This document shows, in pieces, positions 43,372 through 51,774 of a stretch of DNA of 64,000 bases. The notes beneath the pieces were generated by a model that was not told the origin of the DNA, made no database searches, and saw nothing but the letters and a program-made list of their open reading frames with translations. A program made the translations under genes and the position numbers. Positions within the stretch are counted from its first letter, which is position 1; the number at the start of each line of letters is the position of its first letter. Origin of the DNA: Pirellulales bacterium. GTDB lineage: Bacteria > Planctomycetota > Planctomycetia > Pirellulales > JAEUIK01. The stretch spans positions 1 to 64,000 of the forward strand of contig JAIBBZ010000018.1 in NCBI GenBank assembly GCA_019694435.1. Reading direction: 5' to 3'.

Positions 43372-43758
43372 ATGGACGAACTGCAAGCGACGTTGAGGAT
43401 CCTCGAGGAGCGGCTGTTGCACCCCGAGGTGCGGCGCGACCCGGAGGCCGTCGCGCTGCTCTTGGCCGACGACTTTCGCGAGTGCGGCGCCTCGGGGCGG
43501 ATCTACGACAAGAGCCAGGTGCTCGCCGTGCTGCAGGGCGAACAAGCGCGCGGGCCCATCGCGATGCGGGATTTTCAGGTTCGCGCATTGGCGCCGGGGG
43601 TGGCGCTGGCGACGTATCGCGCTTGGCAGTCGCTGCCCGGCGGCCAGCACGCGCGGGGCACGTGGCGATCGTCGCTGTGGCGGCAGGAAGCAGGCGCGTG
43701 GCGGCTCGTCTTCCACCAAGGCACCGAGCTGGCCGAGGGACCGGGCGACCCCGCTTGA
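43372..43758 (+). CDS. NTF2-like / DUF4440 family protein
   Basis: A 128-residue protein. MDELQATLRILEERLLHPEV, then DPEAVALLLADDFRECGASG, and the C-terminal SSLWRQEAGAWRLVFHQGTE follow the cone-shaped NTF2-like fold, in particular the DUF4440 branch. It starts 20 bp after the heme-oxygenase-like gene and probably belongs to the same transcript. NTF2-like proteins act as ketosteroid-isomerase-type enzymes, stress proteins or ligand-binding partners; the role here is not determined. Confidence 0.8.
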   Translation: MDELQATLRILEERLLHPEVRRDPEAVALLLADDFRECGASGRIYDKSQVLAVLQGEQARGPIAMRDFQVRALAPGVALATYRAWQSLPGGQHARGTWRSSLWRQEAGAWRLVFHQGTELAEGPGDPA

Positions 43759-43831
43759 CACAATTTGCCGTCCGGTCGACACTCGCGGCCCGGTGGTAAA
43801 CTCGTCCGCGCACGTTGCCAGGAAGCATCGC

Positions 43832-44956
43832 ATGTCGCACGATTCGCATCAGGCTGCCGGCTCGCGCCGGGAGTTTCTCGCCGGTTCGGCCGGCTCGCTT
43901 GCCGGCGTGGCGCTGGCCGGCGCTGCTTTCACGGGCGCAACGCTCGCCGACGCCGCGGCCGCCGATCCCAATGTGCCAAAGCCCTCCCCGGCCAAGACAG
44001 GTCGTACCGCCGTGACACCACTCAAAGTCATCTCGTCGAAAAACGGGCTCGAGACCACGCGCAAGGCGTACGAGCTGATTGCCGCCGGCGGCGAACCGCT
44101 CAACGCCATCGTGCAAGGCATCGAGATCGTCGAAAACGACCCGAACGACACCTCGGTTGGCTACGGCGGTTTGCCCAACGAGGACGGCGTCGTTGAACTC
44201 GACGCGGCCGTCATGCACGGGCCGACGCATCGCTGCGGCGCCGTGGCGGCCTTGCGCAACGTCCGGCATCCGACGGCCGTGGCTAAGCTGGTCATGGAAC
44301 AGACCGACCACGTGCTGTTGGTGGGCGAGGGGGCCTTGCGGTTTGCCCGGGCGCAGGGTTTTCCCGAGGAGAACCTGCTCACGGAAAAGGCGCGCAAGAC
44401 TTGGCTCTACTGGCGGCAGACGCGCAGCACCGAAGACGACTGGCTGCCGCCGGCCGAGGTGCCGCCCGAGTGGAAGGAATATCTGACGAGCCGTCGCCCC
44501 ACCGGCACGATCCATTGTGCGGCCCTCGTCGGCAGCGACTTATTTTGCGCCACGAGCACCAGCGGCCTGGCCTTCAAGCTGCCCGGCCGCGTCGGCGATT
44601 CGCCGATCGTCGGTGCCGGGCTGTACTGCGACAACGACGCCGGCAGTTGCGGCAGCACGGGGCGCGGCGAGGCCAATCTCCAGAACCTCTCCAGCCGCCT
44701 GGCGGTCGAACTGATGCGCACGGGCAAGACGGCCGTCGACGCCGGCCTGGAGGTGATGCGGCAGATTGCCAAACATACCGAGCCGCGGCTGCTCGACGCC
44801 GAAGGCCGGCCCAACTTCGAGCTGAAACTCTACCTGCTCTCGAAGCGCGACGGCGGACACGCCGGCGTGTCGATGTGGCCGGCTCAGTTCTCGATCACCG
44901 ACGAACGGGGTACACGGCTCGAAGATTGCGTGCCGCTGTTCGAGCGCAAAAGCTAG
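43832..44956 (+). CDS. Tat-exported glycosylasparaginase-like N-terminal nucleophile hydrolase
   Basis: A 374-residue precursor. The Tat signal SRREFLAGSAGSLAGVALAG is at residues 11-30. The mature enzyme resembles N4-(beta-N-acetylglucosaminyl)-L-asparaginases / isoaspartyl peptidases, which self-cleave before a Thr. That Thr is probably T226 in PTGTIHC; the usual HDT-I-G context is altered to TGT-I-H. The downstream segment TSGLAFKLPGRVGDSPIVGA and the following DNDAGSCGSTGRGEA patch match the family closely. Predicted periplasmic role: removing GlcNAc-Asn or breaking down isoaspartyl peptides. A TTGACA at 43755-43760 may be part of a promoter. Confidence 0.88.
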   Translation: MSHDSHQAAGSRREFLAGSAGSLAGVALAGAAFTGATLADAAAADPNVPKPSPAKTGRTAVTPLKVISSKNGLETTRKAYELIAAGGEPLNAIVQGIEIVENDPNDTSVGYGGLPNEDGVVELDAAVMHGPTHRCGAVAALRNVRHPTAVAKLVMEQTDHVLLVGEGALRFARAQGFPEENLLTEKARKTWLYWRQTRSTEDDWLPPAEVPPEWKEYLTSRRPTGTIHCAALVGSDLFCATSTSGLAFKLPGRVGDSPIVGAGLYCDNDAGSCGSTGRGEANLQNLSSRLAVELMRTGKTAVDAGLEVMRQIAKHTEPRLLDAEGRPNFELKLYLLSKRDGGHAGVSMWPAQFSITDERGTRLEDCVPLFERKS

Positions 44957-45052
44957 CTCCCCGAGGCCCGATTTGCCGCCGTGCCGGCGCCGCGGTTAGA
45001 ATCTCGCCGCGCTGTTGCAGTGTATCCTCTCACCGGCATCTCGGACCGCACC

Positions 45053-46585
45053 ATGAGCGCCTTTCTTGGCATCGATATCGGCACCTCCGGCACGAAGACC
45101 CTGGCGATCGACGAACGAGGAAAAATCCTCGCCGAGGCCGATAGCCGTTACCCTTCGCATCATCCCAAGCCGCTGTGGAGCGAGCAGGACCCCGAAGACT
45201 GGTGGCAAGGCACGATCAAGACCGTGCGGGCCGTGGTCAAAAAGGCCAGGCTCAAGCCGGCCGACGTGAAGGCCATCGGGCTCTCGGGCCAGATGCACGG
45301 CTCAGTGTTCCTGGACAAGAAGAACCAGGTCGTGCGCAGGGCCCTGCTGTGGAACGATCAGCGCACCAGCGCCGAATGCGACGAGATGGAACGCCGCGCC
45401 GGCGGGCGGAAGAAACTGATCAAGCTGGTTGCCAATCCGGCGTTGACCGGTTTCACAGCGCCGAAAATTCTCTGGTTGCGCAATCACGAGCCCAAGAACT
45501 TCGACAAGACCGTCAAGGTCTTGCTGCCCAAGGACGACGTGCGCCGGCGGTTGACGGGCGAGTTTGCCACCGATGTGAGCGACGCCAGCGGCATGCTGCT
45601 GCTGGACGTGGCGAAGCGCGACTGGTCGAAGCCGCTGTTGTCGGCCCTGGAACTCGATGCGTCGCTCTTGGCGCCGTGCTATGAATCGGAAGACGTCACC
45701 GGCAAGCTCACGCCCGAGGCCGCGAAGCTGCTGGGCCTGTCGACCGATTGCGTCGTCGTCGGCGGGGCCGGCGATTGCGCGGCAGGCGCCCTGGGCAACG
45801 GCATCGTGCGGCGCGGCGTGCTGTCGACCTCGATCGGCACCTCGGGCATCATGTTCGTGCACAGCGACACGGTCGAGATCGATCCCGAGGGCCGGCTGCA
45901 CACCTTCTGCCATGCCGTGCGCGGCCGCTGGCACATGATGGGCGTGAGCCTCTCGGGCGGCGGCTGCCTGCAATGGTTCCGCGAACGGCTGTGCCAGACC
46001 GAGATCGCGCTGGCGAAGAAGACCAAACGCGATCCCTACCAGATGCTGCAGGACGAGGCGACCCCGACTCCGGCGGGGGCCGAGGGCCTGTTCTTCCTCC
46101 CGTATCTCTCCGGCGAGCGCACCCCGCACGCCGATCCCGATGCCCGGGCCTGTTTCGTGGGGCTGACCTTGAAGCACACCCGAGGTCACATGGTGCGATC
46201 GGTCATGGAAGGGGTCGCCTATGCGATGCGCGACAGCCTGGAGATCATCCGCGAGATGGGGGTGCCGGTGAACGAGATCAGGGCCTCGGGCGGCGGCTCG
46301 AAAGTGCCGTTGTGGCGCCAGATTCAGGCCGACGTCTTCGGCCAGAGGGTAATGACGCTCAATGCCGAAGAGGGACCCGCCTATGGCGTGGCCCTGTTGG
46401 CTGCCGTCGGGGCGGGGGCCTTCAAGAACGTCGTCGAGGCCTGCGACGCGACGATTCACACGGTCAAGGAAACCCCCGTCGTCAGGGCCCACAAGCAGTA
46501 CTACGACCGCGGGTTTCCCATCTACCAGCAGCTCTATCGCTCGCTCAAGAACGACTTCAAACGCATCGCCACGCTCGAGGCGTGA
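45053..46585 (+). CDS. xylB: Xylulokinase (FGGY family)
   Basis: A 510-residue sugar kinase that phosphorylates D-xylulose with ATP to feed the pentose phosphate pathway. The N-terminal ATPase motif is [10 protein letters not shown] (residues 5-14). [20 protein letters not shown] is the xylulokinase hallmark (QMHG). The C-terminal ATPase half has [22 protein letters not shown], and [19 protein letters not shown]. Start ATG at 45053. No xylA or xylose transporter is adjacent. Substrate preference in the FGGY family can shift, but the QMHG motif strongly favours xylulose. Confidence 0.93.
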   Translation: MSAFLGIDIGTSGTKTLAIDERGKILAEADSRYPSHHPKPLWSEQDPEDWWQGTIKTVRAVVKKARLKPADVKAIGLSGQMHGSVFLDKKNQVVRRALLWNDQRTSAECDEMERRAGGRKKLIKLVANPALTGFTAPKILWLRNHEPKNFDKTVKVLLPKDDVRRRLTGEFATDVSDASGMLLLDVAKRDWSKPLLSALELDASLLAPCYESEDVTGKLTPEAAKLLGLSTDCVVVGGAGDCAAGALGNGIVRRGVLSTSIGTSGIMFVHSDTVEIDPEGRLHTFCHAVRGRWHMMGVSLSGGGCLQWFRERLCQTEIALAKKTKRDPYQMLQDEATPTPAGAEGLFFLPYLSGERTPHADPDARACFVGLTLKHTRGHMVRSVMEGVAYAMRDSLEIIREMGVPVNEIRASGGGSKVPLWRQIQADVFGQRVMTLNAEEGPAYGVALLAAVGAGAFKNVVEACDATIHTVKETPVVRAHKQYYDRGFPIYQQLYRSLKNDFKRIATLEA

Positions 46586-46654
46586 TGGCATACTGAGACG
46601 CACGGTTCCCGGCAGGCAAGCGGGACTGCGGGCACGGCTTCGGCGAGGATCGCT

Positions 46655-47611
46655 ATGTGTGCATTGTTGTTGCGGGAACGAGACGTCGAACAATTGCTCG
46701 ACGTGCGCCGGGCAATTGACCTGCTCGACGATGCCTTCCGCCGCTGGGACGCGGGCGAGGCTGTCAACGTGCCGCGCGACCGGGCCGTGGTCAGCGGCTT
46801 TGCGCTGCACACGATGAGCGCCGCGGTGCCCTACCTCGGCGTCGCCGGTTGGAAGGCGTATAGCACGACGAAAAACGGCGCGCGGTTTCTCGTCGGGCTC
46901 TACGACCTGGCGAGCGGCCAACTGCTGTCGCTCCTCGAAGCGGACCTGCTCGGCCAGATTCGCACCGGCGCCACGACCGGCGTGGCGATCTCGCACCTGG
47001 CCCTGGCCGATGCGGCCGAGGTGGGGGTGTTCGGCGCAGGCTGGCAGGCCGAATCGCAGCTTGCGGCGGCCTGCGTGGCCCGGGGAATCAAGCGCGCCTT
47101 CGTCTATTCGCGCAACGACGAGCGGCGCACGGAATTCTGCGCGCGGATGTCGCAGCGGCTCGATATCGAGGTGGTGCCGGTCGATCGGCCGCAGGAAGCC
47201 GCGAGCGAACTGCCGATCGTGATCACGGCGACCACCAGCCGCGAGCCGGTGTTCGACGGCAAAGACCTGGCCGAAGGGACGCTGGTCTGCGCGGTGGGGG
47301 CCAATTGGCAGAGCCGCGCCGAGATCGATGCCGACGTGGTGCGGCTGGCCGACAACGTCGTCTGCGACAGCGTCGAGGCCTGCCGGCACGAGGCCGGCGA
47401 CTTTCGCAGCGCGCTCGAACGCGGCTTGTTCGACTGGAAACGCGCCGTCGACCTGGCGGCGGTCGTTTCCGGCCAGGCCGTGGGACGCCGCACGCGTGAC
47501 AGCATCGTGTTGTTCAAGAGCGTCGGCCTGGCCATCGAAGACGTCGTCGTTGCGGCCTGGTGTTACCGCCGGGCCCTCGAAACAGGCCAAGGCACCGAAC
47601 TGCCGATCTGA
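46655..47611 (+). CDS. Ornithine cyclodeaminase/mu-crystallin family protein
   Basis: A 318-residue NAD(P)-binding protein. An N-terminal dimerisation part (LLRERDVEQLLDVRRAIDLL) precedes a Rossmann region starting VGVFGAGWQAESQLAAACVA. The segment GLYDLASGQLLSLLEADLLG, then GQIRTGATTGVAISHLALAD, is the family pattern (RTGA), followed by TATTSREPVFDGKDLAEGT and VGANWQSRAEIDADVV. Members include ornithine cyclodeaminase, alanine dehydrogenase of archaea and ketimine reductases; the sequence alone does not select one. It follows xylB by 69 bp on the same strand. Confidence 0.88.
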   Translation: MCALLLRERDVEQLLDVRRAIDLLDDAFRRWDAGEAVNVPRDRAVVSGFALHTMSAAVPYLGVAGWKAYSTTKNGARFLVGLYDLASGQLLSLLEADLLGQIRTGATTGVAISHLALADAAEVGVFGAGWQAESQLAAACVARGIKRAFVYSRNDERRTEFCARMSQRLDIEVVPVDRPQEAASELPIVITATTSREPVFDGKDLAEGTLVCAVGANWQSRAEIDADVVRLADNVVCDSVEACRHEAGDFRSALERGLFDWKRAVDLAAVVSGQAVGRRTRDSIVLFKSVGLAIEDVVVAAWCYRRALETGQGTELPI

Positions 47612-47753
47612 GCGGGCTGCTGATCGCATCCGGAATGACTCCTGGTGCATCACCGGGAGATCGTTTATCATGTTGCGTTTCGCCAAGAGTGGGCTGCGCC
47701 TGCGGACGCTCGCTCGATACAGTCATTGAGTCTTAGCTCGGATTGAGCCTGCC

Positions 47754-47888
47754 ATGCGTTCGCGACCGCGCACCAAACTTGTCCTGCAACGCAAGAGCCG
47801 CCGCTGTGCCAAATGTGGTTCGATGCTGAATAACCAGCGAACCCGCTGCAAGAAGTGCGGCAAGGCGCAAAAGATCCCGGGCAAGTAA
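47754..47888 (+). CDS. 44-residue basic double-CxxC zinc-ribbon protein
   Basis: A very short gene: MRSRPRTKLVLQRKSRRCAK, then CGSMLNNQRTRCKKCGKAQK, ending IPGK. Two CxxC pairs (C18/C21 and C33/C36) spaced by 11 residues form a zinc ribbon in a strongly basic protein, similar in style to the ribosomal L40e/L36-like and RNA-binding ribbons. ATG at 47754, stop TAA at 47886-47888. It lies between the ornithine cyclodeaminase-like gene and the SLC13 carrier gene on the same strand. An RNA- or DNA-binding role is inferred from charge and cysteines only. Confidence that it is coding is good because the codons keep a tight CxxC pattern. Confidence 0.72.
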   Translation: MRSRPRTKLVLQRKSRRCAKCGSMLNNQRTRCKKCGKAQKIPGK

Positions 47889-47919
47889 GCTCGCGGCAGG
47901 CGCCGCGGAGGCCCACGCC

Positions 47920-49473
47920 TTGAGCGAAGCAGCGGCCACTTCGCGCGGTCTGATCGCCACGGCGGGCCTGGTCTTGGGGCCCCTCGCTGCCGCTGCCTTG
48001 TTCGGGGGACCCAGCGCCGGGTGGGCGCTCGACGAGGCCCGGCCCGAACTGAATGCCATGGCGGCCGTGGCCGTCTGGATGGCCATCTGGTGGCTCACCG
48101 AGGCCGTGGCCCCGGCTGCCACGGGCCTGTTGCCTTTGGCGCTGCTTCCGGCGCTGTCGATTTTACCGGCCAAGGCTGTAGCCGCCTGTTACGGCGACAG
48201 CCTGATCTATCTCTACCTGGGTGGCTTCCTGATTGCCCTGGCGGCCGAAGAAACGGGGCTGCAGCGCCGTCTCGCCCTGAATGTCATCGCCGTGATCGGC
48301 GACAGCCCGGCTCGCGTCGTTCTGGGAGTCATGCTGGCCACGGGTGCGATGTCGATGTGGATGAGCAACACGGCCACGACGCTCGTCATGCTGCCGTTGG
48401 CCGTGAGCCTGGCCGACCGCGCGCGGTGTCAATCGGCCGACCCGCAGGCCGGCCGGAACTTCGGCGCTGCCGTGCTGCTGGCGATCGCCTACGCCGCAAG
48501 CATTGGCGGCTACGGCACCTTGATCGGCACGCCGCCGAACCTGGCCCTCAAGCAGATCTACACGCAGGAATTCCCCCAGGGGCCGGAGCTGTCGTTTGGC
48601 GGCTGGATGCTCTTGGCCGCGCCGCTGGCCGGGGTGATGTTGATCGTGTCCTGGCTGCTCATGACCAGGTTGCTGCTCCCCCTGGGCGGGAGCAACTTGC
48701 TCGGCGAAAAGGAATACATCGCCGCCGAACGCAGGTCGCTGGGCCCTTGGACGCCGGCCGAGGTGCGCATCGCGGCGATCTTCGTCATCACGGCCCTGCT
48801 GTGGATCTTTCGCCAGCCGGTCGCAGGCTTTGGCTGGGCGCCGGCCTTGCGCAACCTGGCTTCGCGGCCGACGCTGCCGGTCGACGATTCGACCGTGGCC
48901 ATCGCGATGGCGCTGGTGTGTTTCGTCGTTCCCCGGTCGGGATGGCGCGGGCCCGCCCTGGCCGATTGGCACCTGGCGCAGCGCGTGCCCTGGGGCGTGC
49001 TGCTGCTGTTTGGCGGCGGGCTGGCCCTGGCCGAAGGGCTGTCGTCGAGCGGTTTGGATGCCCACCTGGGGCGCTGGTTTGGCCGGCAGTTGGCCGGTGC
49101 GTCGCCGCTGGCGATGTGCGCGGCAACCGCCACGGGGATGACGTTCTTCTCCGAATTGGCCAGCAACCTGGCGTGTACCACGATGAGCCTGCCCATTCTG
49201 GCGAGCGTCGCGCAGAACCTGGATTGCGATCCCCGGCTGCTCATGGTGACCGCCACGATCGCGGCGAGCAGTGCCTTCATGCTGCCGGCCGGCACCCCGC
49301 CCAACGCGATCGTCTACGGCTCGGGTTACGTGCGCCTTCGCGACATGCTGGTGACCGGTTTCGTGCTCAACTGGGCCGGAATTTTGCTGATCGTCGCTGC
49401 GATCTACCTGCTAGGGGGCCCGGCGCTGGGAATTACCTGGGCTGGGCTACCCGATTGGGCCCGTGCGCGCTAG
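47920..49473 (+). CDS. SLC13/DASS-family anion transporter
   Basis: A 517-residue inner-membrane carrier with about eleven or twelve hydrophobic segments. Characteristic stretches are MAIWWLTEAVAPAATGLLPL, ATGAMSMWMSNTATTLVMLP (the SNT motif of the Na+/dicarboxylate pocket), YAASIGGYGTLIGTPPNLAL, and near the C-terminus FFSELASNLACTTMSLPI and MLPAGTPPNAIVYGSGYV. These SNT/PPN repeats define SLC13-type sodium-coupled symporters of dicarboxylates, citrate, sulfate or phosphate. It starts with TTG at 47920 after GGAGG eight bases upstream. The substrate is not determined by context. Confidence 0.92.
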   Translation: MSEAAATSRGLIATAGLVLGPLAAAALFGGPSAGWALDEARPELNAMAAVAVWMAIWWLTEAVAPAATGLLPLALLPALSILPAKAVAACYGDSLIYLYLGGFLIALAAEETGLQRRLALNVIAVIGDSPARVVLGVMLATGAMSMWMSNTATTLVMLPLAVSLADRARCQSADPQAGRNFGAAVLLAIAYAASIGGYGTLIGTPPNLALKQIYTQEFPQGPELSFGGWMLLAAPLAGVMLIVSWLLMTRLLLPLGGSNLLGEKEYIAAERRSLGPWTPAEVRIAAIFVITALLWIFRQPVAGFGWAPALRNLASRPTLPVDDSTVAIAMALVCFVVPRSGWRGPALADWHLAQRVPWGVLLLFGGGLALAEGLSSSGLDAHLGRWFGRQLAGASPLAMCAATATGMTFFSELASNLACTTMSLPILASVAQNLDCDPRLLMVTATIAASSAFMLPAGTPPNAIVYGSGYVRLRDMLVTGFVLNWAGILLIVAAIYLLGGPALGITWAGLPDWARAR

Positions 49474-49552
49474 CCGCGCATGGCGGGTCTTCCCTCTTTC
49501 TCTCCCACCTGGTGATGCTGTTTGACTCTCACCGGAACGGAGAAACGACGGA

Positions 49553-49574
49553 GAAACGGGGGACGGGTCCAATT
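49553..49574. repeat. REP-like inverted repeat, left copy
   Basis: 22 bases (GAAACGGGGGACGGGTCCAA plus TT) that recur in inverted orientation at 49895-49915, differing only by one extra G in the G run. Flanks the internally deleted REP-associated transposase. Confidence 0.8.
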
Positions 49575-49611
49575 CTTGCTTGGTCTCTGTATCGTGGTTA
49601 CGATCAAGGCC

Positions 49612-49895
49612 ATGCCAAGAACCGCGCGTGCCGCACCGGGTGGGTTCGCGAGCGCGGTGCCGCCGAGCAGAAGGCCTGGCTGTCGAGTTGGCCGGTTCCC
49701 CGCCCGCGTCGCTTGCGCGAACACGTCAACACGGCGCACACCGACGCCGAGTTGGACGCGCTGCGGCGAAGCGTGCAGCGTGGCACACCCTACGGCAGCA
49801 CGTCATGGATCGCGTCGACCGCCGCCGCCCTTGGGCTCCAAGCCACGCTCCGCGCGCCCGGCCGCCCGCGCAAGGCTTCGCCCTCGGATTCGTAA
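49612..49895 (+). pseudogene. Internally deleted REP-associated tyrosine transposase (RAYT)
   Basis: The plus-strand ATG at 49612 gives MPRTARAAPGG, the exact style of the RAYT N-terminus, but then loses the frame. In another frame, from about 49670 to the stop at 49895, it reads SWPVPRPRRLREHVNTAHTD, then AELDALRRSVQRGTPYGSTS and WIASTAAALGLQATLRAPG, with GRPRK near the end: the C-terminal domain of RAYT proteins. The catalytic HUH/Tyr core in between is missing, so the gene is dead. With the two flanking inverted repeats it resembles a non-autonomous derivative that a full-length RAYT elsewhere could mobilise. Confidence 0.75.
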
Positions 49896-49915
49896 ATTGG
49901 ACCCGTCCCCGTTTC
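49895..49915. repeat. REP-like inverted repeat, right copy
   Basis: 21 bases (AATTGGACCCGTCCCCGTTT plus C), inverted relative to 49553-49574. Its first base is the last base of the remnant's stop codon. Confidence 0.8.
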
Positions 49916-49947
49916 TTCGCTCGTTTCTTCGCTCGGAGTTCAGCCTC

Positions 49948-51018
49948 ATGAAACCACAGGTTCGGACGCTCGCGCGACCAATTCATGCCCGCCAACTGCT
50001 CGTTCTTTGTCTGTTCCCGATTGGCTCTACTGCACTTGCAGGACCTATCTACACCGTGGTGCCCGTAGCAGGCCCTAACAGTAACGCTTACGCCATCAAC
50101 TCTCACGGCGATGTCACCGGCGTTTATCGCACTTCCGGGGGCGCGGACCACGCCTTCATCTACACGCAATCTAATGGGTTCTTGGATCTGGGCACACTTG
50201 CTGGCGGAAGCAGCGTTGGCCGTGACCTCAATGATGACAGAATCGTCGTAGGGCAATCAGACGGGCGGGCCTTCAAATGGCAACTTGGCCTCGGAATGGT
50301 GGGATTAAATGCTGGCCCAAGCGATGCACGGGGAATTAATGATTTTTCCAATAGGACAATTGGGACGGTGATGGACTCCTTCGACACGACAACCACCTGG
50401 TCAAACATCAATACCGCAACACCCTACTTTGTTACCGACAATACTCAAGGGTATGCAATTAACGATGCTGACTCAGTTGTTGGACGAGTGGATGGAACAA
50501 CTGGGTATATTTCCAGCATTAGCAATGTTGCATACACCGACCTGGGTCTCTTTCTCCCAAATGATATCAATGACAATAGCTTCGTCGCAGGCTCTGAAAA
50601 CGGAATCGCCGGGCTCTATAACGCCAATGACTCCACCTTCCTGTCCTTCGGAAAACTCAATATCACCGACGCGTTCTCCGAAGCGCTCGGCCTGAACTCG
50701 CTCAATCTGTTCGTCGGTATCTCCGAGGGCACCGGCGGATTTAGCTGGAATCAAGCAGACGGACTCGTGAACCTCACCGACTCGCTGGCCCCGGGCTTTG
50801 AAGACTGGGCGGTTGTTTCTGCGAATGGAGTGAATGACAATGGATGGATTACTGGGCAAGCAATGATTGACGGAGAACTGAGGGCCGTAATCCTAGTGCC
50901 GGTGCCGGAAGCCAGCAGCTTAACCCAGGCGATGGCCATCCTTGCTGCTTTGGTAGTCGGAATGGTCCTTCGCACAACCGCAAGGGCTTTCTCGCAGAAT
51001 ACCGTCGCACTTCCGTAG
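49948..51018 (+). CDS. Exported HAF-repeat protein with a PEP-CTERM-like C-terminus
   Basis: A 356-residue protein with a signal peptide (MKPQVRTLARPIHARQLLVL, cleaved after STALAG). The body is about six degenerate repeats of the HAF type (A-x-x-IN-x-x-G-x-V-x-G plus HAFIYT and DLGTLAGG), e.g. NAYAINSHGDVTGVY and GYAINDADSVVGRVDG, predicted to form a beta-propeller-like surface protein. The C-terminus VPEASS, then a hydrophobic helix (MAILAALVVGMVLRTT) and basic residues, resembles PEP-CTERM sorting signals but with A instead of P (VPEAS for VPEPS). Base composition is less GC-rich than the neighbours, suggesting later acquisition. Confidence 0.7.
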   Translation: MKPQVRTLARPIHARQLLVLCLFPIGSTALAGPIYTVVPVAGPNSNAYAINSHGDVTGVYRTSGGADHAFIYTQSNGFLDLGTLAGGSSVGRDLNDDRIVVGQSDGRAFKWQLGLGMVGLNAGPSDARGINDFSNRTIGTVMDSFDTTTTWSNINTATPYFVTDNTQGYAINDADSVVGRVDGTTGYISSISNVAYTDLGLFLPNDINDNSFVAGSENGIAGLYNANDSTFLSFGKLNITDAFSEALGLNSLNLFVGISEGTGGFSWNQADGLVNLTDSLAPGFEDWAVVSANGVNDNGWITGQAMIDGELRAVILVPVPEASSLTQAMAILAALVVGMVLRTTARAFSQNTVALP

Positions 51019-51197
51019 GTCGTCTCAACGATCATGCAAGACGCGATTGCATAACTTCCGACTCGGGAATGCACGCTCGCCGAGATGCTGCGGTTGCCGT
51101 GGATAACAAGTCGCTGTGAAATCCACTACGACCTGCTCCGTAGAAAACCCGCCGGTAGCTTCATCCGCTAGCGGCTCGGCGTGCGTAGCACGCTTGG
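51019..51197. other. Non-coding gap before the transposase fragments
   Basis: About 180 bases without a supported gene, AT-richer than the window average, followed directly by a transposase N-terminal remnant. It probably contains the former upstream region of that insertion sequence. Confidence 0.4.
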
Positions 51198-51305
51198 ATG
51201 AGTACGACTTCCAAGAGTCCGAAGCGGTTGCTGGCAGTGGCCTATCGGATCGGTTGCGCGGCGCTGGCGCCCTACGCACATCGCTCCAATCCCAAGAAGT
51301 TCAAA
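51198..51305 (+). pseudogene. Transposase N-terminal remnant (DDE type, family uncertain)
   Basis: MSTTSKSPKRLLAVAYRIGC followed by AALAPYAHRSNPKKF is the N-terminal style of a DDE transposase group whose intact members continue KFTQPQLFACL. Here the frame is broken at about 51303, exactly where a minus-strand ISAs1-like remnant begins. About 36 residues survive. Only the start is convincing; the exact IS family is uncertain. Confidence 0.5.
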
Positions 51306-51690
51306 GCAGAAAAGGTTCCAGGAACCGTTGTTGGCACTGCAATTGCGCCCGTATGCCGTTCGGGGCGACGCCTTGGCGGCGTGTCTTGCCGTTGACGGCG
51401 GCCACCAGCGGCGTGTCGGCCGACGCCATCCCCTGCATCCACGGCAATAAGGCCTGGGAAAAATCGGGCAGCGCGCAGCCTGCCAACGCGCGGCGGGTCG
51501 TCGTGGCATGCGGCGGCTGGCCGCGGGTAAATTCCAGCGGCTCTTTCAGTTCGTCCGAATGCGCCTCGGCCCGCCGCTGCAGCAGGGCCAGCTCGCGAAT
51601 CCGGGCCAACTGGCCCGAAAAGACCAACGCGAGCAGGGCCGGAAGGTGAAAATCCTTGAGCGACCCCCGGCGATCTGCCAAGATTTGGAT
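51301..51690 (-). pseudogene. ISAs1-family transposase N-terminal remnant
   Basis: About 128 codons in one frame: ILADRRGSLKDFHLPALLAL, then VFSGQLARIRELALLQRRAE, then FTRGQPPHATTTRRALAGCA and LVAAVNGKTRRQG. This is the N-terminal associated domain plus the first catalytic motif of ISAs1-type transposases, where intact copies read (A/V)DGKT; here the aspartate is N (VNGKT), so even this part is inactive. No start codon is present and the frame stops at 51301 before the rest of the DDE domain. It abuts the other transposase fragment in opposite orientation. Confidence 0.7.
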
Positions 51691-51774
51691 TGGCGCCGTG
51701 GCCGGCCGGAGGCTGCCCGGTTGCTCCCTCCTGGATCGTGGTCTCCGCGTTTGCCGCACGAGTAGCGAGCCCCC

